Assembly (NCBI GenBank): GCA_034231615.1
Contig: CM067314.1
Location: 13,271,415-13,335,414 of the forward strand
Reading direction: 5' to 3'
Source: Meghimatium bilineatum
Taxonomy: Eukaryota; Mollusca; Gastropoda; Stylommatophora; Philomycidae
Length of the DNA: 64,000 nucleotides
Each line of letters opens with the position of its first letter. Within the stretch, counting starts at the first letter, position 1. Below the pieces are notes generated by a model, which worked only from the letters and a program-made list of their open reading frames with translations, ran no database searches and was not told the DNA's origin. Positions 45,172 through 57,129 of the stretch are shown in pieces. The translations under genes and the position numbers were made by a program.

Positions 45172-45312
45172 GTGACTCATATGCCATACTAAAGTTATAT
45201 GCAAGACCGAAAGGTGCAGATTTCGTAGCCAAGCTCAAGCTGTAAATCATGACGAAACGTTTTGTTCTATAGAATACATCTTGCTAATCTGTCCAAATTT
45301 GAGAATGAATGT
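45172..45312 (+). mobile_element. SINE family B fragment, degraded
   Basis: AAGACCGAAAGGTGCAGATT, CAAGCTGTAAATCATGACG and TTTGAGAATGAATGTAGAG in family-B order. It ends about 40 bases from exon D. Confidence 0.6.
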
Positions 45313-45349
45313 AGAGCAAGAACCAACACAAACCATTTTTTTTTCTTAC

Positions 45350-45482
45350 CTCTTCATCAGATGCAGCATTTAGTCTCTGCTGCTCTGCTGGAATTAAGAC
45401 ACCATTACTTTTTTCCAATCTTTTGGCAATCAAGCATTCAGCAAGTTCTGGTAATGAGTTGTGTTCACAAACTTCTCGCCAC
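45350..45482 (-). CDS. KANSL1: KANSL1-like, exon D (PEHE continuation)
   Basis: The exon completes the Lys codon and reads WREVCEHNSLPELAECLI, ending at SDEE. The joined TPKWREV matches the TPSWREV of vertebrate KANSL1, which confirms the C-D junction. The acceptor is CCATTAG and the donor is GAAGAG|gtaaga in phase 0. Its 133 bases contain no repeat sequence. Confidence 0.94.
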
Positions 45483-46020
45483 CTAATGGGAGAACAAATG
45501 TACAATGTTTGAGGATAAAATATGTATGTGGTGAACTACCATACTTTATTACCGTGTCCGATGAGCAAAAAACTAATGTAATATAGTATGTTGGGTTAAC
45601 ATAAAACATATCACATACAGTATCTTATAGAAGGAATTAGAGTAAAGGTCATGTGCTTTTGCATTCATGTTTTTTTATACTGAACGGTGGTCTACAACAG
45701 GTGTTTTAAGTTGGCAACACAGGTTTAAAATTGGCGGTAACTTGTGTTCGCATATTCAAGAAAATTGTATACATAGAATAAATAAATAATATGAACAATG
45801 GAAACAAATATAATTTGTGGATGAACAGGTAGCTCTTGACAACCCACAGCCTTTCTGGCAAAAGCACATGTCCACAATAGATGAGTAACTGAGGTTACAC
45901 CTGCTTTACAAGGTCTTTTGTCTCAAAAGCATGATTGTGGTAAAGGAGTATATGGATGCATGTTTAGTTTCCAAAGAGACATTCTAGTGCAGCAGTATCC
46001 CAGGATCATCACATCCTACC
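45483..46020. other. C-D intron, unassigned
   Basis: Nothing recognised. Confidence 0.5.
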
Positions 46021-46024
46021 AGAA

Positions 46025-46665
46025 GTGACACGCATGCGGTTATGTGGGGGGTCTCACCAATGGCCCACTAGACAAACCACCCATGCCAACAGAAAACCAT
46101 AGTGGATGACATGCCGTTATATTGAGGTTATCTTCTTATAGAAGCTTCATGGCACATCATCTATACAATTATGCTTTTATTTTGTTGTTGCAATTTGTTT
46201 TCTGCTTTGTTATTTTATATATGTATGCACCCTCTGTGGTTGGGAGGGAGCCAGAGATGTACTGCGCAGCACTGTGGAGGAGGAAACTGACAGCACTGCT
46301 TTTGGCTATGGCTGATGCCCATCATAGAGGCACAGTGACTTAGGACATGACAATCCTTTTGACTTGAACATTTGGTTACATTCCAGGAACAATAGAAAAG
46401 TTTAACATAACCAGTAGTCAATTGGTGGCGGGGAATGGATACAGTGAACCCTATCTTGGCTGCAGTGGCTCGGAGCAGTGCATAGGTTGAAACCTACCTT
46501 CCTGATGGTGTGATAGTTATTCTCTAGCTCTGCCCGAGGTGGGCCAAAAATCCACAGACTTCCCAGCAATATAATGCCATTTTAATAGCATTGGGTCAAA
46601 GGGCATGAGCCAATTCGACCGCTGGATCAGGAACTAACCAACCAACCAGAAGTGTAGCATATACT
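46025..46665. mobile_element. Family G element, copy 2 (inverted relative to 24135-24750)
   Basis: GAGGGAGCCAGAGATGTACT, GAGCAGTGCATAGGTTGAAA, AATGGCATTATATTGC-type inverse and a terminal (AACC)n at 46637. About 600 bp, no coding capacity. Confidence 0.78.
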
Positions 46666-46804
46666 TCTGGGCCAACCATTCTATTAGATCTGTTGACCTG
46701 TCTGCAGTGATGACATATCTAGCATTTCCCACCACAAAAAGACAATGGTGCAATGTCGTTGGCCTTCGAAAAGTTTCTTCGCCCTAATGCTATCTCTTCA
46801 TCAT

Positions 46805-47075
46805 CTATCAATCAATCAATCAATCAATAAACCCATAACCCTTCAGGGTCGTAGAGGTACCACATTGGATGCTTCAGCACACAGTCCTCCAGCGAATTCT
46901 ATCCTCAGCGATGCGGATGAGTGTGGAAATATCTTTCCCTGTCCATTCCTTGATGTTGTCTGTCCATGTCTTTATTTGTCCTCCTCTGCTTCTTCCACCC
47001 TCGACAGTTCCCTGCAGTATTGTTTTTTACAAGGAATCGTGCCTGCATACATGTCCGAACCATGCTAGTGTTAAT
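46805..47075 (-). pseudogene. LINE 3' end with (TTGA)n tail
   Basis: Antisense: (ATCA)n, CCCATAACCCTTCAGGGTCG, GTACCACATTGGATGCTTCA, then CATTCCTTGATGTTGTCTGT. Matches the end of 14695-15345 read inversely. Confidence 0.88.
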
Positions 47076-47550
47076 CATCTATGGGGACCATTTGATAGAA
47101 AACAAAAGTTAGAAATAGAGACAAGACATGAAGTGATAATTATTTTGCCGCCCTCTAATATGCGTCATTGTGTCTTTTTATATGTCCAAAATATTTCAGT
47201 TTTCAGTTCGAATCTAGCAAACACAAATTAGTTAAACCTGATTGTGGTTTGAAAGCTAATTGTCCACATTGTACTAGAGACGCGAAAGAACGTATTAGTG
47301 TTACCTGATCATTCAACAACAGTTGAAAAGCTATATCCTATATAGTATAAGCTTCATAATTTATTATACATAACAGATTCAATCAAGTAGTATCCACGAT
47401 GAGCTGTCATTAGCTTCCCAATATTTCCTATATCTCGTTCTGCTAAGCAGTTATACATCAGCCTCTTGATGCTTTTTTTCTAATTTTACCCGTCTTCCTC
47501 TTGACTGAGATCTTAAATGCCCACTATGCATGTTAATAACAGAAGTTGCT
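47076..47550. other. C-D intron, unassigned
   Basis: Weak similarity to 33180-33260; otherwise nothing. Confidence 0.4.
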
Positions 47551-47552
47551 TT

Positions 47553-47813
47553 TTCTTCTTCAGATGTCGTTCTCAAACTCCTTCAAATTATCAGGATGTA
47601 GTCAGGAGAATGGATGTCATGTTCTGTGGGTTATACAGCTTGGCTGCGATGTCTGTGTCTTTCGGGCTGACACATCTGACTTCAGCATGACTTCTTTGAC
47701 CATTTATGTCCAACTACACGCTCAAAACTTCCTTAGTCGCCTCTTGCGGTGTGCAAAGGCAGGTAACCGTCACTATTCTTTGCTTCCCTTTTAAGCATAG
47801 GCAGCACATGTGC
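47553..47813 (-). mobile_element. SINE family B copy, diverged
   Basis: Antisense: GTTCTCAAACTCCTTCAAAT, CAGGATGTAGTCAGGAGAA, CTTCCTTAGTCGCCTCTTGC and CACTATTCTTTGC. Confidence 0.8.
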
Positions 47814-48168
47814 AATAGAAGTTTTATACCTAATATTAACAATTTTCCACATCACATTCCCAACTTTATCATGGGCTTCTTGACATTTGCATCCATATAA
47901 ATTACCATTACCATATGTATCCACATCACAAAGGTTTCACTCTTGTCTACCAGACTAGTGGTAATATTAAAACCAGTAAGAACCACTAACATGGTCTACA
48001 AACCTCTAACAGCAAGGGTCACAGAATAGGTCTACAGCAAATATAATTTACACAGGCCATAAGATTAGGACTAATTGTGAAATTTCTTACTGACCAAGTC
48101 TCCTACTGAAATGTACATGGTCACAAGAAAGTTTAACTGATCTCAAATATAATAAATGCATGTCTTAC

Positions 48169-48430
48169 TTGGGTGTTACAATCTCCTTGTACTGTGGCTG
48201 CTCCACTCTGGTTGATGCTGCCATACTCAAGGGAATTACAATATTGTTGATGTCAAATGAGTAATCCACTTTCCTCTTGCGATGGTGGACATCTCGCAGG
48301 TCTTTGAGAGATGATTGTGAAGCACTGCCTGTCAAACCATTGTCTCTCCCACTGGGAGTGCTGGATTCTTGATCAAAGTAGGCCTCCAGATCATCCTCTT
48401 CCTCATTTTGCTGATTCTTTTTCAATGCTT
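48169..48430 (-). CDS. KANSL1: KANSL1-like, exon C (start of PEHE domain)
   Basis: The exon begins with an acidic segment ([15 protein letters not shown]), then a Ser-rich stretch, then [19 protein letters not shown] and the continuation [15 protein letters not shown]. This is the conserved start of the PEHE domain, the part of KANSL1/MSL1 proteins that binds the MOF/KAT8 acetyltransferase. The acceptor is ATTGCAG; the donor is CCCAA|gtaaga, leaving two bases of the Lys codon that is completed by the G of exon D. A short in-frame reading from an internal Leu is not the start. Confidence 0.95.
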
Positions 48431-48717
48431 CTGCAATGACAAATTGGCATCAAATAAACCTACAACAAATAAACTTGTGACACATGACTAATCTGAGCCA
48501 CATCTTCCACAGTATGTACTCTCCCATTACTGATGACCTCAACTGGTATTCCATCCTTACCAGATGCCTTATTAGAAGCTATGTCATTAATAACATTAAT
48601 GTCCAGACATAAGGAAAGATAAAGTTAATGTCCTTAAAGAAAAGGTTACATACTGATTGCTTAACTCATTTCATGACTCCTATCTTTCTATCTATATTCT
48701 TGTCTCTGTTTTTGCTG

Positions 48718-48850
48718 TTAGATGCCGCAGGATTGGATGACGACTGGTTTTTGGGATGTGGCACATTTGGTTGCTTGATATGCAGTAATATTGTGGTGTC
48801 TCAAAAGCGCTGGTTGTTCTATGCTTGCACGCCTTGGTTTGAATGGTGCT
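48718..48850 (-). pseudogene. LINE 3' end fragment (second LINE type)
   Basis: The - strand reads LRHHNITAYQATKCATSQKP, matching 10440-10510 and 34630-34665. Confidence 0.6.
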
Positions 48851-49450
48851 ATATGTCTATTTTCTTTTATGTTCAAGAGGTCTTTAAAAGTCTTTTCCGG
48901 TGATTTAATATTCTACAACACTCAGTTGTAATTTGATTATTAATACTATAAAATAGTGGTTCTCCATCATTTTTGGCCTATGCCCTTCTGGAACAAATTT
49001 CCTTTGATTGGTGTCATCTTCAGCACACACTCTGTTGTGATGATGCCAATTCCCTACTATACTTGATTTTTTTTTTCTCTAATTTTTCTGCCTTACTTAT
49101 TCACTGGCTGTGATGTGGGTTAGCATGAGAGTACATTGTGCTAGAGATCATATTTTGCTCCCTCATGTGAACGTGGGCGGTGGTGTTATTCTTAAGGAGA
49201 TCATATTTAGCTGTTACATAAATGTGGACAGTGTCATTCTTATTTGTTTGTTTTGTGAATGTGTTCTTGATAAAGGTCTTTTAGTCAAAATGTCAATTCT
49301 CGCGTGTTATGTGTGTATCCAGTGCTTAGTAAAACATCACCAAATCCTGTTGTATTTCAGTTTTTCTGCAGTTCCTATCCATTACACATTTTACAACAAA
49401 GGTTTGGGGATGATTCTTAACTTACAACTTAAGAAATACACATGCACAAT
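48851..49450. other. B-C intron, unassigned
   Basis: GTGGTTCTCCATCATTTTTG at 48957 may be an old hAT-like end. A ~70-bp T-rich motif (AGATCATATTT.GCT) occurs twice near 49145 and 49198. Confidence 0.35.
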
Positions 49451-49452
49451 GC

Positions 49453-49725
49453 TTCTTCTTCGTTCGTTCTCAAACTCCTGCAGATTAGCAGGATGTAGTC
49501 CGGAGAACGGAATGCGTTGTGTCGTGGTTTACAGCACTGCTGCAATATTTGCGCCTTTCGGCCTGACACATCCGACTTCAGCATGGCTTTGAGTCACTGA
49601 CCCTATATGGGATGGGACAGCCAACTCCATCCCATAACCTCCTTAGTCGCCTCTTACGACATGCATGGAAGGTAAGCAGTGTTGTTATTCTTTGCTCCCC
49701 TTTCGGGCCCCGGCAACACACGGGC
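49453..49725 (-). mobile_element. SINE family B copy
   Basis: Full-length antisense copy from CTTCTTCGTTCG to CACACGGGCG. Short flanks AATGCT on both sides. Confidence 0.92.
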
Positions 49726-50111
49726 GAAATGCTCAATACTGTTTTTTAAAATATGAAAGCCAGCAACAGCAACAACAAAATTCCTATACAATTGAGGGGG
49801 TAATTTCTTATAAAAAATCAAGACAAAATACCAGTATTTAAAAAGATTAACTCCAACTCAAGTGATCAATACCCCAAATGACTAATAAGTGATTTCTGTA
49901 ATACTTGTTTATGTGACTAGGTGGGTGTGACTGTCTATACAGAGTCAATAGCCATCGTCTTCACAAGAAGGAGATTGTCATGGAATATGGATGTGAAGCC
50001 AAACAACAATATATTGTTGAAAATAGCATAGATGTTAAACTGCTAAACTGAAAGTCACAAAAATGGACATACCTGGTATTTGCTGTAAGATGCAGCAGTT
50101 TACCGGTACTT

Positions 50112-50389
50112 CTTCTTCTGCGTTCATTCTCAAACTCCTACAGTTTAGCAGGATGTAGTCCGGAGAACGGAATGCATTGTGTCATGGTTTACAGCATTGC
50201 TGCGATATCTGCGCCTTTCGGCCTGACACATCCGACTTCAGCATGGCTTTGGGTCACTGACCCTATATGGGATGGGACAGCCAACTCCATCCCATAACCT
50301 CCTTAGTCGCCTTTTACAACATGCGTGGAAGGTAAACAGTGTTGCTATTCTTTGCTCCCCTTTCGGGCCCAGACAACACACTGGCGGTG
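50112..50389 (-). mobile_element. SINE family B copy with clear target duplication
   Basis: Full-length antisense copy flanked by TACCGGTACTT at 50101-50111 and 50390-50400. Confidence 0.95.
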
Positions 50390-50439
50390 TACCGGTACTT
50401 AAGTTCAAATTATTCAAATCAAAGGGGTGCAAAGGGTAG

Positions 50440-51775
50440 CATGTTATGTTGCTCTTGGCAAATCAGGGTTATCAGATAACCAAGATCCCAAAAGTACTTC
50501 CTTGTGGTGCCCCGCAGGAAACAGTAATACAGCTGCTCCTGTTAATTCTAGCTAAAACTTTTGGGGATCGTGTCCGTGAATGTGGAGGTAGCAGATGGAA
50601 ATAGAACTCACCCGTGTGTGGGCCCGAAAGGGGAGCAAAGAATAGCAACACTGTTTACCTTTCACGCATGTCGTAAAAGGCGACTAAGGAGGTTATGGGA
50701 TGGAGTTGGCTGTCCCATCCCATATAGGGTCAGTGACCCAGAGCCATGCTGAAGTCAGATGTGTCAGGCCGAAAGGCTCAGATATTGCAGCAATGCTGTA
50801 AACCATGGCAACGCATTCCGTTCTCCGGACTACATCCTGCTAATCTGCAGGAGTTTGAGAACGAACGCAGAAGAAGAAGAAAGAGAACTGACTGCAAAAA
50901 AGACAGGCAATATCTCAGACACCTCTGCACCAGCACTGTCGACACACAGTGACGCTAGTCAGTACCACGGAAGCATTGGAGGGGCAGCCAGTGCAGATAT
51001 TATGCGAAATATTGTGCATCAGCCACCACAAAGACTAGCATACTGATACTGAGTACACTGAAAAGGCAGCACAGCGCTAGAGGGCAGCATTATGTGCAAA
51101 GAGAACGGAAAAACATTTCATGGAATTTGGAACTAAAGTATTGTTAGCTCGAGACAAGCTTCTAGTTACAAACTTCTAGGTGATCCCAGCCCAAGACCTA
51201 CTCTACTGTTGTGTTTTTCCTATACCAGAATCATGCTCACAGAGAGAAAACGTTCAGTACACAGGCACAAACACCCAAGGAGACACACTCTGTTCAGCTT
51301 GAGAACAAAATGCTCACCGGTGCTCCTAAATATGTATATAGACTCAGAATTTGACAAGGGGTTCACAGTGTGGGTGAACAGCATCTCAGCTAAGAGGGCG
51401 AATGAGTCCAAGCCCAACTCCTCTATTCAGTTCTTCCTACATCGAAACCAGGCTCGCATATGAAAAAAGTTGCCCAATGGGCACAGTCACAATATGTCTA
51501 ATTACACGAGACAAGCTCAGCGGCTGCGGAATACTTTGTGCAAGATAGACGTGAAGGACAAACCGTCTCTCTGTAGAGTCAGTACACATTCGCTGCCTGG
51601 CGACAGATAGGAAGGCTGTCACAAACTAAGATAGCCCACCAAAATGTCACGGCATATTGAAATCGTCTTTTCTGGGCCTACAAGGCACATAGCAATAGTA
51701 CAATATAACTACGCTCCCGGCAGAAATCACACAAATATCCATGCTGATTATTATGGAACGAACGCATAACAAACA
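50440..51775 (+). mobile_element. Family J element, copy 1 (~1 kb plus nested SINE B)
   Basis: Matches 57578-58590: GATAACCAAGATCCCAAAAG, CTTTTGGGGATCGTGTCCGT, GACTGCAAAAAAGACAGGCA, AAAAGGCAGCACAGCG. The 3' end is CTCCCGGCAGAAATCACACA then GGAACGAACGCATAAC, the family-C end. No reading frame is conserved between the copies as far as I can see. Confidence 0.75.
50609..50881 (+). mobile_element. SINE family B copy nested in family J
   Basis: Sense copy. The uninterrupted family-J copy at 57740-57760 (GGGAATGAGAAATGACTGC) is the empty site, so the boundaries and orientation are secure. Flanks are AATAGAACT and AAGAGAACT. Confidence 0.94.
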
Positions 51776-52547
51776 AACTCAAATCAAAAAGACAACAATT
51801 TTTACTAAATTTTAACACCCATAGAGAAGTGCCAAATTTTTGAGTGGAAGTTTTGAATCTGCAAGATATTGCATATTTAGTTTATCCGTTTATGTGATAA
51901 AACAAATGATCCCAGCAGCCCAACTTTTTAATGGTAATACTCATATAATCAGGGAACATCCTGATTCAAAAGAATGCCATCTCAAAATATGCCATTAATC
52001 CCTCCAATCGAACCAGGATGTATCAGATTCACTTGTACAGGGTTAAATTTCAGATCAATCTATCTCTTATCTATCTATTCGCTAAACCCTTTATTGCCTT
52101 TTAGCGTCAGTGGTAGAAGAGTTCTCTGGAGATGGCCCTCATGTGTGCTGAGTATACTGAGGAATTTGTCACCTCTTATTTCGATGATCAATCGTTTTCG
52201 TGGTCGGCCTCTAGGTCTGCCTTCACTGATCAATCATACAATTGTTAAGTAGATACACTTTTACAACTAACATATCAAAGTGTTATTTCAAATTGAAAAT
52301 AAACAGTAATAAATCTGGTTTATTTTAAATGACAGAAGATGAAATTAGTTACCCTTTCATGCATTGATTGACTCCATGAGTCAACCAACCACTACCAATT
52401 GATTGGTGCTCATAAATGTGATATTTACATACAACCTACACTTATTCTCCAATGTACAGCACACTCAGATTTCCTCTGTTGTAAAAATCGCAGGTGTCTG
52501 TGAAATAATATGTGAAACTGATCATTGGAAATGTGCACACTTCTTAC
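51776..52547. other. B-C intron, unassigned
   Basis: Positions 52030-52230 contain CAGTGGTAGAAGAGTTCTCT and CGTTTTCGTGGTCGGCCTCT, which look like a decayed antisense LINE C terminus (RPRKR.. on the - strand). Confidence 0.4.
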
Positions 52548-52658
52548 CTCGTGCCATTTTAGCAGCTTTTTTCTTGACCTTGTTAACACAAGGTTTCACA
52601 GATGAGTTCTTTGATCCTGCTGCTTTTGTCTTCTTTGTCTCATATTTGTTCTTAATTT
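52548..52658 (-). CDS. KANSL1: KANSL1-like, exon B (basic linker)
   Basis: A 111-base exon encodes a lysine-rich linker (KNKYETKKTKAAGSKNSS, then VNKVKKKAAKMAR). The acceptor is TTACAG and the donor is CGAG|gtaaga. It takes one base from exon A and leaves one for exon C, so phase is kept. The sequence itself is not diagnostic. It is placed here by phase, splice sites and composition, which resembles the basic region before the PEHE domain in KANSL1. Confidence 0.8.
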
Positions 52659-53060
52659 CTGTAATATATACATATATGTAAATTAGATTTAATTAGCACA
52701 GCATAGCTAATTATTAAACCAACAAAATAAAACTATCTTCTAGTCCACCTTTTTAATAATAGAATAACTTCTTCCTTATTTGCATTAGTGGTAGCAGCTC
52801 TTCTTACATACCTAAGGGTAGATCTTTCGATAAGTTTATCTAGCAGATATTTTTACACGAATAACTTAGCTCTTGCCTTTTTGGTAGACAATCCCTTTAA
52901 GTTGCGCAGCTATACATATCTTTGGACAATGTCGCACACAAAAATTAAAAATCAGCACGCATCTTTAAAATATTCTTCAGCTACCATCATAATAGTGTGT
53001 TTTGTGTATGATATTAAGCATTTGCCCAAACCATCATAAGAGTATTTTGTGCATACTATT
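52659..53060. other. A-B intron, unassigned
   Basis: Nothing recognised. Confidence 0.5.
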
Positions 53061-53076
53061 AAGTAGTAGTATAAAC

Positions 53077-53426
53077 CAGGGGTCAGCAACTTTTTGCTGT
53101 GTGCCAACTTAAGGTTTTAAATTATTGAGAGTGCCAACATCACATATCATTTTATACAAGTCGAGGCCAATATTCTTATTTTACCATGTATTTTATTTTA
53201 ATTAATTAATATATAGTGATATTCAATAATATGTAAATATGTATAATATGTAACAAGTCTGGATAAGTCTGTGGCTGGTACCCTGCTACGCCCCCAAGTG
53301 CCGAAATGAGTGAGGAAACCCCGCTAATCGATTTATAATCAACTTTATACAAGAAACGTGAAGAGTCTGCGTACCATTAGAAATTGATTGGCGTGTGGCA
53401 CACGTGCCATAGGTTGCCGACCCCTG
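53077..53426. mobile_element. hAT MITE, 350 bp
   Basis: Ends CAGGGGTCAGCAACTTTTT and, inversely, CAGGGGTCGGCAACCTATGG, a classic hAT terminus. Exact 8-bp target duplication GTATAAAC at 53069-53076 and 53427-53434. Internal GTGTGCCA and TGGCACACG blocks extend the inverted pairing. No ORF. It lies in the KANSL1-like A-B intron. Confidence 0.96.
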
Positions 53427-53889
53427 GTATAAACCATGATCCACTACATGTAAATTTAAGGGACAAAGATGAGTACAATAGCCCTATAATTTTTTCAAAA
53501 CAAACAGAGAAGTCAGAAACTAGGTTATGTGGTGTCCGGAGATGAGGATAGGTGCGAAATGCACCTGCCACAGCAATTACACAGGTGAGGCACTATATAA
53601 AACTTAAAAACTAGTTAGAATATACGTCTCTGCTCTCAGGACACCCACCCGAAGGGATCTATTATCAGCTTGTTGAAAGCACCATCACAAGACCACTTAC
53701 ACGATGAGGTTACAATTTTAAAGTTATACTCATTTTCTATTCAGTGAAATAGGCTTTCAACTACATGTAACGTGACAGTGACTGTATGCTCACTGCTAGC
53801 TCCAAAATATCTATGCAAGTCAGCATGGACATGTTTTCTATAGTCTGTAACATATTTGTTGGGACAACATCAAGAAAATTTGAGGTCAT

Positions 53890-54240
53890 TTTCAACCTGC
53901 TCCCAGAGAGACTTGAGAAACTACCATGACAGTCATCGAGGTCAATAAAATTTGTCTCCCACTTGTCAACAGATTCACCTATCTAAGTAGTACTGCCTCC
54001 AGAACAGATGGCACTGATGCAGAAGGTAACAATGTGTGTGAATAGAAGGGCATCAATTTAGCTACAAAACATAGTATATTGCACCATTGTGCTCACCACC
54101 TTGCTGTATGTCTGTGAAACCTGGACAGTGTCCATCAGATATGCCATCAGATGTGTTAAATCACTTCCATACATGTATCAGCAAACCTCTCAGAATAAAA
54201 TGGATAACATATATAATCATGGAACCCTCACTAAGCAACC
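53890..54240 (+). pseudogene. LINE C-terminal fragment, decayed
   Basis: VNRFTYLSSTASRTDGTDAE, then TTLLYVCETWTVSIRYA and HVSANLS after a shift. Shared YLGS..G..  and YGCETWT blocks with other LINE fragments here. Confidence 0.7.
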
Positions 54241-54264
54241 TATGATTTCCGCTGTAATCAATCA

Positions 54265-54960
54265 ATCAACACACCCGTAACCCTTCAGGGTCGTAGGGGT
54301 ACCACATTGGATGCTTCAGCACACAGTCCTCCAGCGAATTATATCCTCAGCGATGCGGATGAGTGTGGAAATATCTTGCCCTGTCCATTCTTTTATTAAA
54401 GCAAAATGAATTAAACAGGTTACCAAAAACACTTACCTTGCCTATTAATAAAAATATATAAAAAAGTATATATAAAAAAACATACAATAAAACTAAATAG
54501 GACAATTCTCCACGTATCGGCTCAAATGGAACCTTTTTCAAGAGACAAACAACAGTAAACAAAATAATAAACAAAATAGATCACTTAGATTTCATAAAGC
54601 CACATCTCCATTACGCAGGAATGGAAATGCATCTAGTATTTATGAAATCTAAGTGATCTATTTTGTTTATTTTTGTGGTGTTTACTATTGTTTGTCTCTT
54701 GAAAAAGGTTCCATTTGAGCCGATACGTGGAGAATTGTCCTGTTTAGTTTTATTGTATGTTTTTTTTATATATACTTTTTTATATATTTTTATTCATAGG
54801 CAAGGTAAGTGTTTTTGGTAACCTCTTTAATTCATTTTGCTTTACTATTTGTTCATTCGGTTACTGCGGCACCCTCCACTTTGACACCCTCTGACTATTT
54901 GGTTATTTATACCATTCTTTTATGTTGTCTGTCCATGCCTTTATTTGTCCTCCTCTGCTT
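54265..54960 (-). pseudogene. LINE 3' end, split by a foldback
   Basis: 54265-54396 and 54924-54960 together give the same sequence as 46820-46995, with the foldback between CCATTCTTTTAT repeats. Confidence 0.85.
54397..54911. mobile_element. 515-bp foldback with ~200-bp arms
   Basis: Left arm 54397-54597 (TAAAGCAAAATGAATTAAAC) pairs with right arm 54639-54844 (TTCATTTTGCTTTA) around a 41-base loop. About 67 extra bases follow the right arm. Target duplication CCATTCTTTTAT lies at 54385-54396 and 54912-54923. The right arm contains CTTGAAAAAGGTTCC and GAGCCGATACGTGG, similar in layout to Penelope-like terminal motifs. Confidence 0.85.
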
Positions 54961-55795
54961 ATTCTGATGTAATAAACACTACTGAAGGTCCATGCCTGTA
55001 CTGCTGGAAAGGAATTAACCCTTTACCTGCAGGATGTCTTGAGATTGCAATGCCCTCAAGGCAAAGTCCTTTCTGAAGTAAAAGACTGATTAATTCTTGG
55101 ACTGTCAAATGATGGTCAAGACAAAAGAAAAATTCACCTGTCATAAGGAAGAAGAATCACAAATTTTTATTCTCTCAGGATTCTATCATCATGTACTTCT
55201 GGAGTAGAAACACCAGAGATAGTGACACATCAAAAGGGAGCAATTTCGATGCAAGAACAATATAGCAAAATTACTTAGAACAGTAGGACAATACAGTTAG
55301 ACAAGAAGTGAACCTGACATTTCTTCCCAACTCCTGGCAAAGATATGATAAAATAAGACTAAAGTAGTATTTGCAAAATAAGGGAAGAGTTTAACACTTA
55401 ATTTTATACAACTCATTGCTATAATTCATTGGGGTGAAAATGTGGAAGAGTAACATTAAAGCCATGATATTGACCAAATATCTTTTTAAAATATACTTTA
55501 GAAGAAAACATGTCTTAGCAACATGTTCACTGAAACTCAAAACTTGTCAAACAATACACCCAGGTATCTCATTGTGCTGGTTCTTTCTAACTTGTTCCCG
55601 GCCAACGAAATGTGGCATGGGTGTCTTTACCATGTGATTGTTCAAGGAAAACCAAGTCACGAATGCCTTAGAAGGATTTACCACTACTCCAATAAGTCAT
55701 AAGGACAGACAAAGGTTCAGAAGCAATGAAGGTTATGAATGCTGCGCAATGTGAGCAGAGGTTGTTATTTCTTTTGTACCAGGGCTTGTTGACTG
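54961..55795. other. A-B intron, unassigned
   Basis: The stretch 55480-55680 may be a decayed LINE RT (LKLKTCQTIHPGIS, WFFLTCSRPTK), but not securely. Confidence 0.4.
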
Positions 55796-55799
55796 TGGT

Positions 55800-57120
55800 G
55801 GAATATACAATGGCAATTCTGACTCTTAAGTAAAACTGAGATCAAAAGACTGGATAGAATCAAGAATGCAGCAATGCACATCATTCTTGGGTTCATAAGA
55901 GACACATCAACAAAAGCTATGCGGTATCTACTCGACTGTCCTACGGCAGAGTACAGATTACAGTACTGCTGTGCACAGGCATACTTTCAGATACATACAG
56001 ATAAGGAACATCCATTGCATTCAAAAACAGAAAGTTAAAGGTAGCAGACTTACGAGAGGGAAGTCATGGATGGGACGTGCTGAGGATGTCATACAAAGCA
56101 TGTGCAGATTGCAAGATGTGGCAGCATGTGGGCAAATACTTAATAGCATGCACTAAACACTCATAATGGATAGGCCTATCCACAGATTTCAAAACTTGAG
56201 AGTAGTAATAACATTTAGCAGGGAATGCAGAAAATGGTGTCCCACTGCTGTGGAGCACAAGGTGCAGACTTTAGTCAGTGAGAATGCCAAAGAGGGGAAT
56301 GTGATTATATACACTGGCGGATCTGTAATTAGATGTTCGCAGTGCTTGGGTCTTCACAGCTCAGTGTGCAGATAAAACGATCAGGGAGGAGAGTGGGGCC
56401 TTTGCTGCGACTACAAGTAGCATGACCATGGAGATTATGGTAGTGTCCAAGGCATTTGAGTGGGTAGTCCGCCGAAGATGGATGTGTCGAGCCATTGGCG
56501 CAAATAACACAGCAACACAATCCATTTCCATTCTATGGACTATATCCTGCTGGATATCTAGTAGGACCATTGTCTTGCTACTAGAGAGATTCAATGGGAG
56601 TTTGAGAATTAACACTGAAGAAGAAGAGTGGGTAGGCACACAGAAGAACACTGGTCTGCATCTTGAGTGACTCAATGAGTACGGTTAGAAAGGTATGGTC
56701 TCGTTCGCAAACAGTGAATTGAGGCCTTGAGAAAGACAAGTTTGCAAATAAGATATATTTATTTTTGTGCTGGGAAATGTGGGTATTCAAGGCAATGAAA
56801 GAGCAGATCAACTGGCATCATGCGCGATTGTGACACAGGGAGATAGATCGATCTTACGTTTTGAATTCCATAAGAGATATAGCACGCAAGAGTGAGACTA
56901 GTATGGATGATGATTCCTTTTCAATGTCCAGGATTAATGATCAGGGTTTGAAATGCGGTGTTGCTAAAAGTGAACATTTTAGAGGGTACAGAAAAATTAT
57001 GGCCAACCAGCAGAGGACCGCTACTGTCAGCAGAAGTGTAATGGCTGATACACTCAGGGAGAGATCAGAGCAACTATGGACGTGTCTAGTTTGCAGCGAT
57101 GATCTGACCACTAACTATGT
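55800..57120 (+). pseudogene. LINE RNase H region, split by a SINE
   Basis: KVKGSRLTRGKSWMGRAEDV aligns with the - strand KGSRLKRGKLWMGRAEDTF at 12500. It continues with GNVIIYTGGSVIRCSQCLG (RNase H, first Asp replaced by Gly), EEWVGTQ.. and VLGNVGIQGNERADQLASCA. Interrupted by the family-A SINE at 56468. Confidence 0.85.
56468..56625 (+). mobile_element. SINE family A copy nested in a LINE
   Basis: Complete 158-bp sense copy with target duplication GAGTGGGTAG at 56458-56467 and 56626-56635. The interrupted RNase H frame shows what the empty site was. Confidence 0.95.
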
Positions 57121-57129
57121 CTTAGCATG

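Noticed and set aside
50561-50752. Recurring ORFs reading GPKGEQRIATLFTFHACRKR in several places
   Set aside because: They are chance frames through family-B SINEs; each copy has different stops and no start context.
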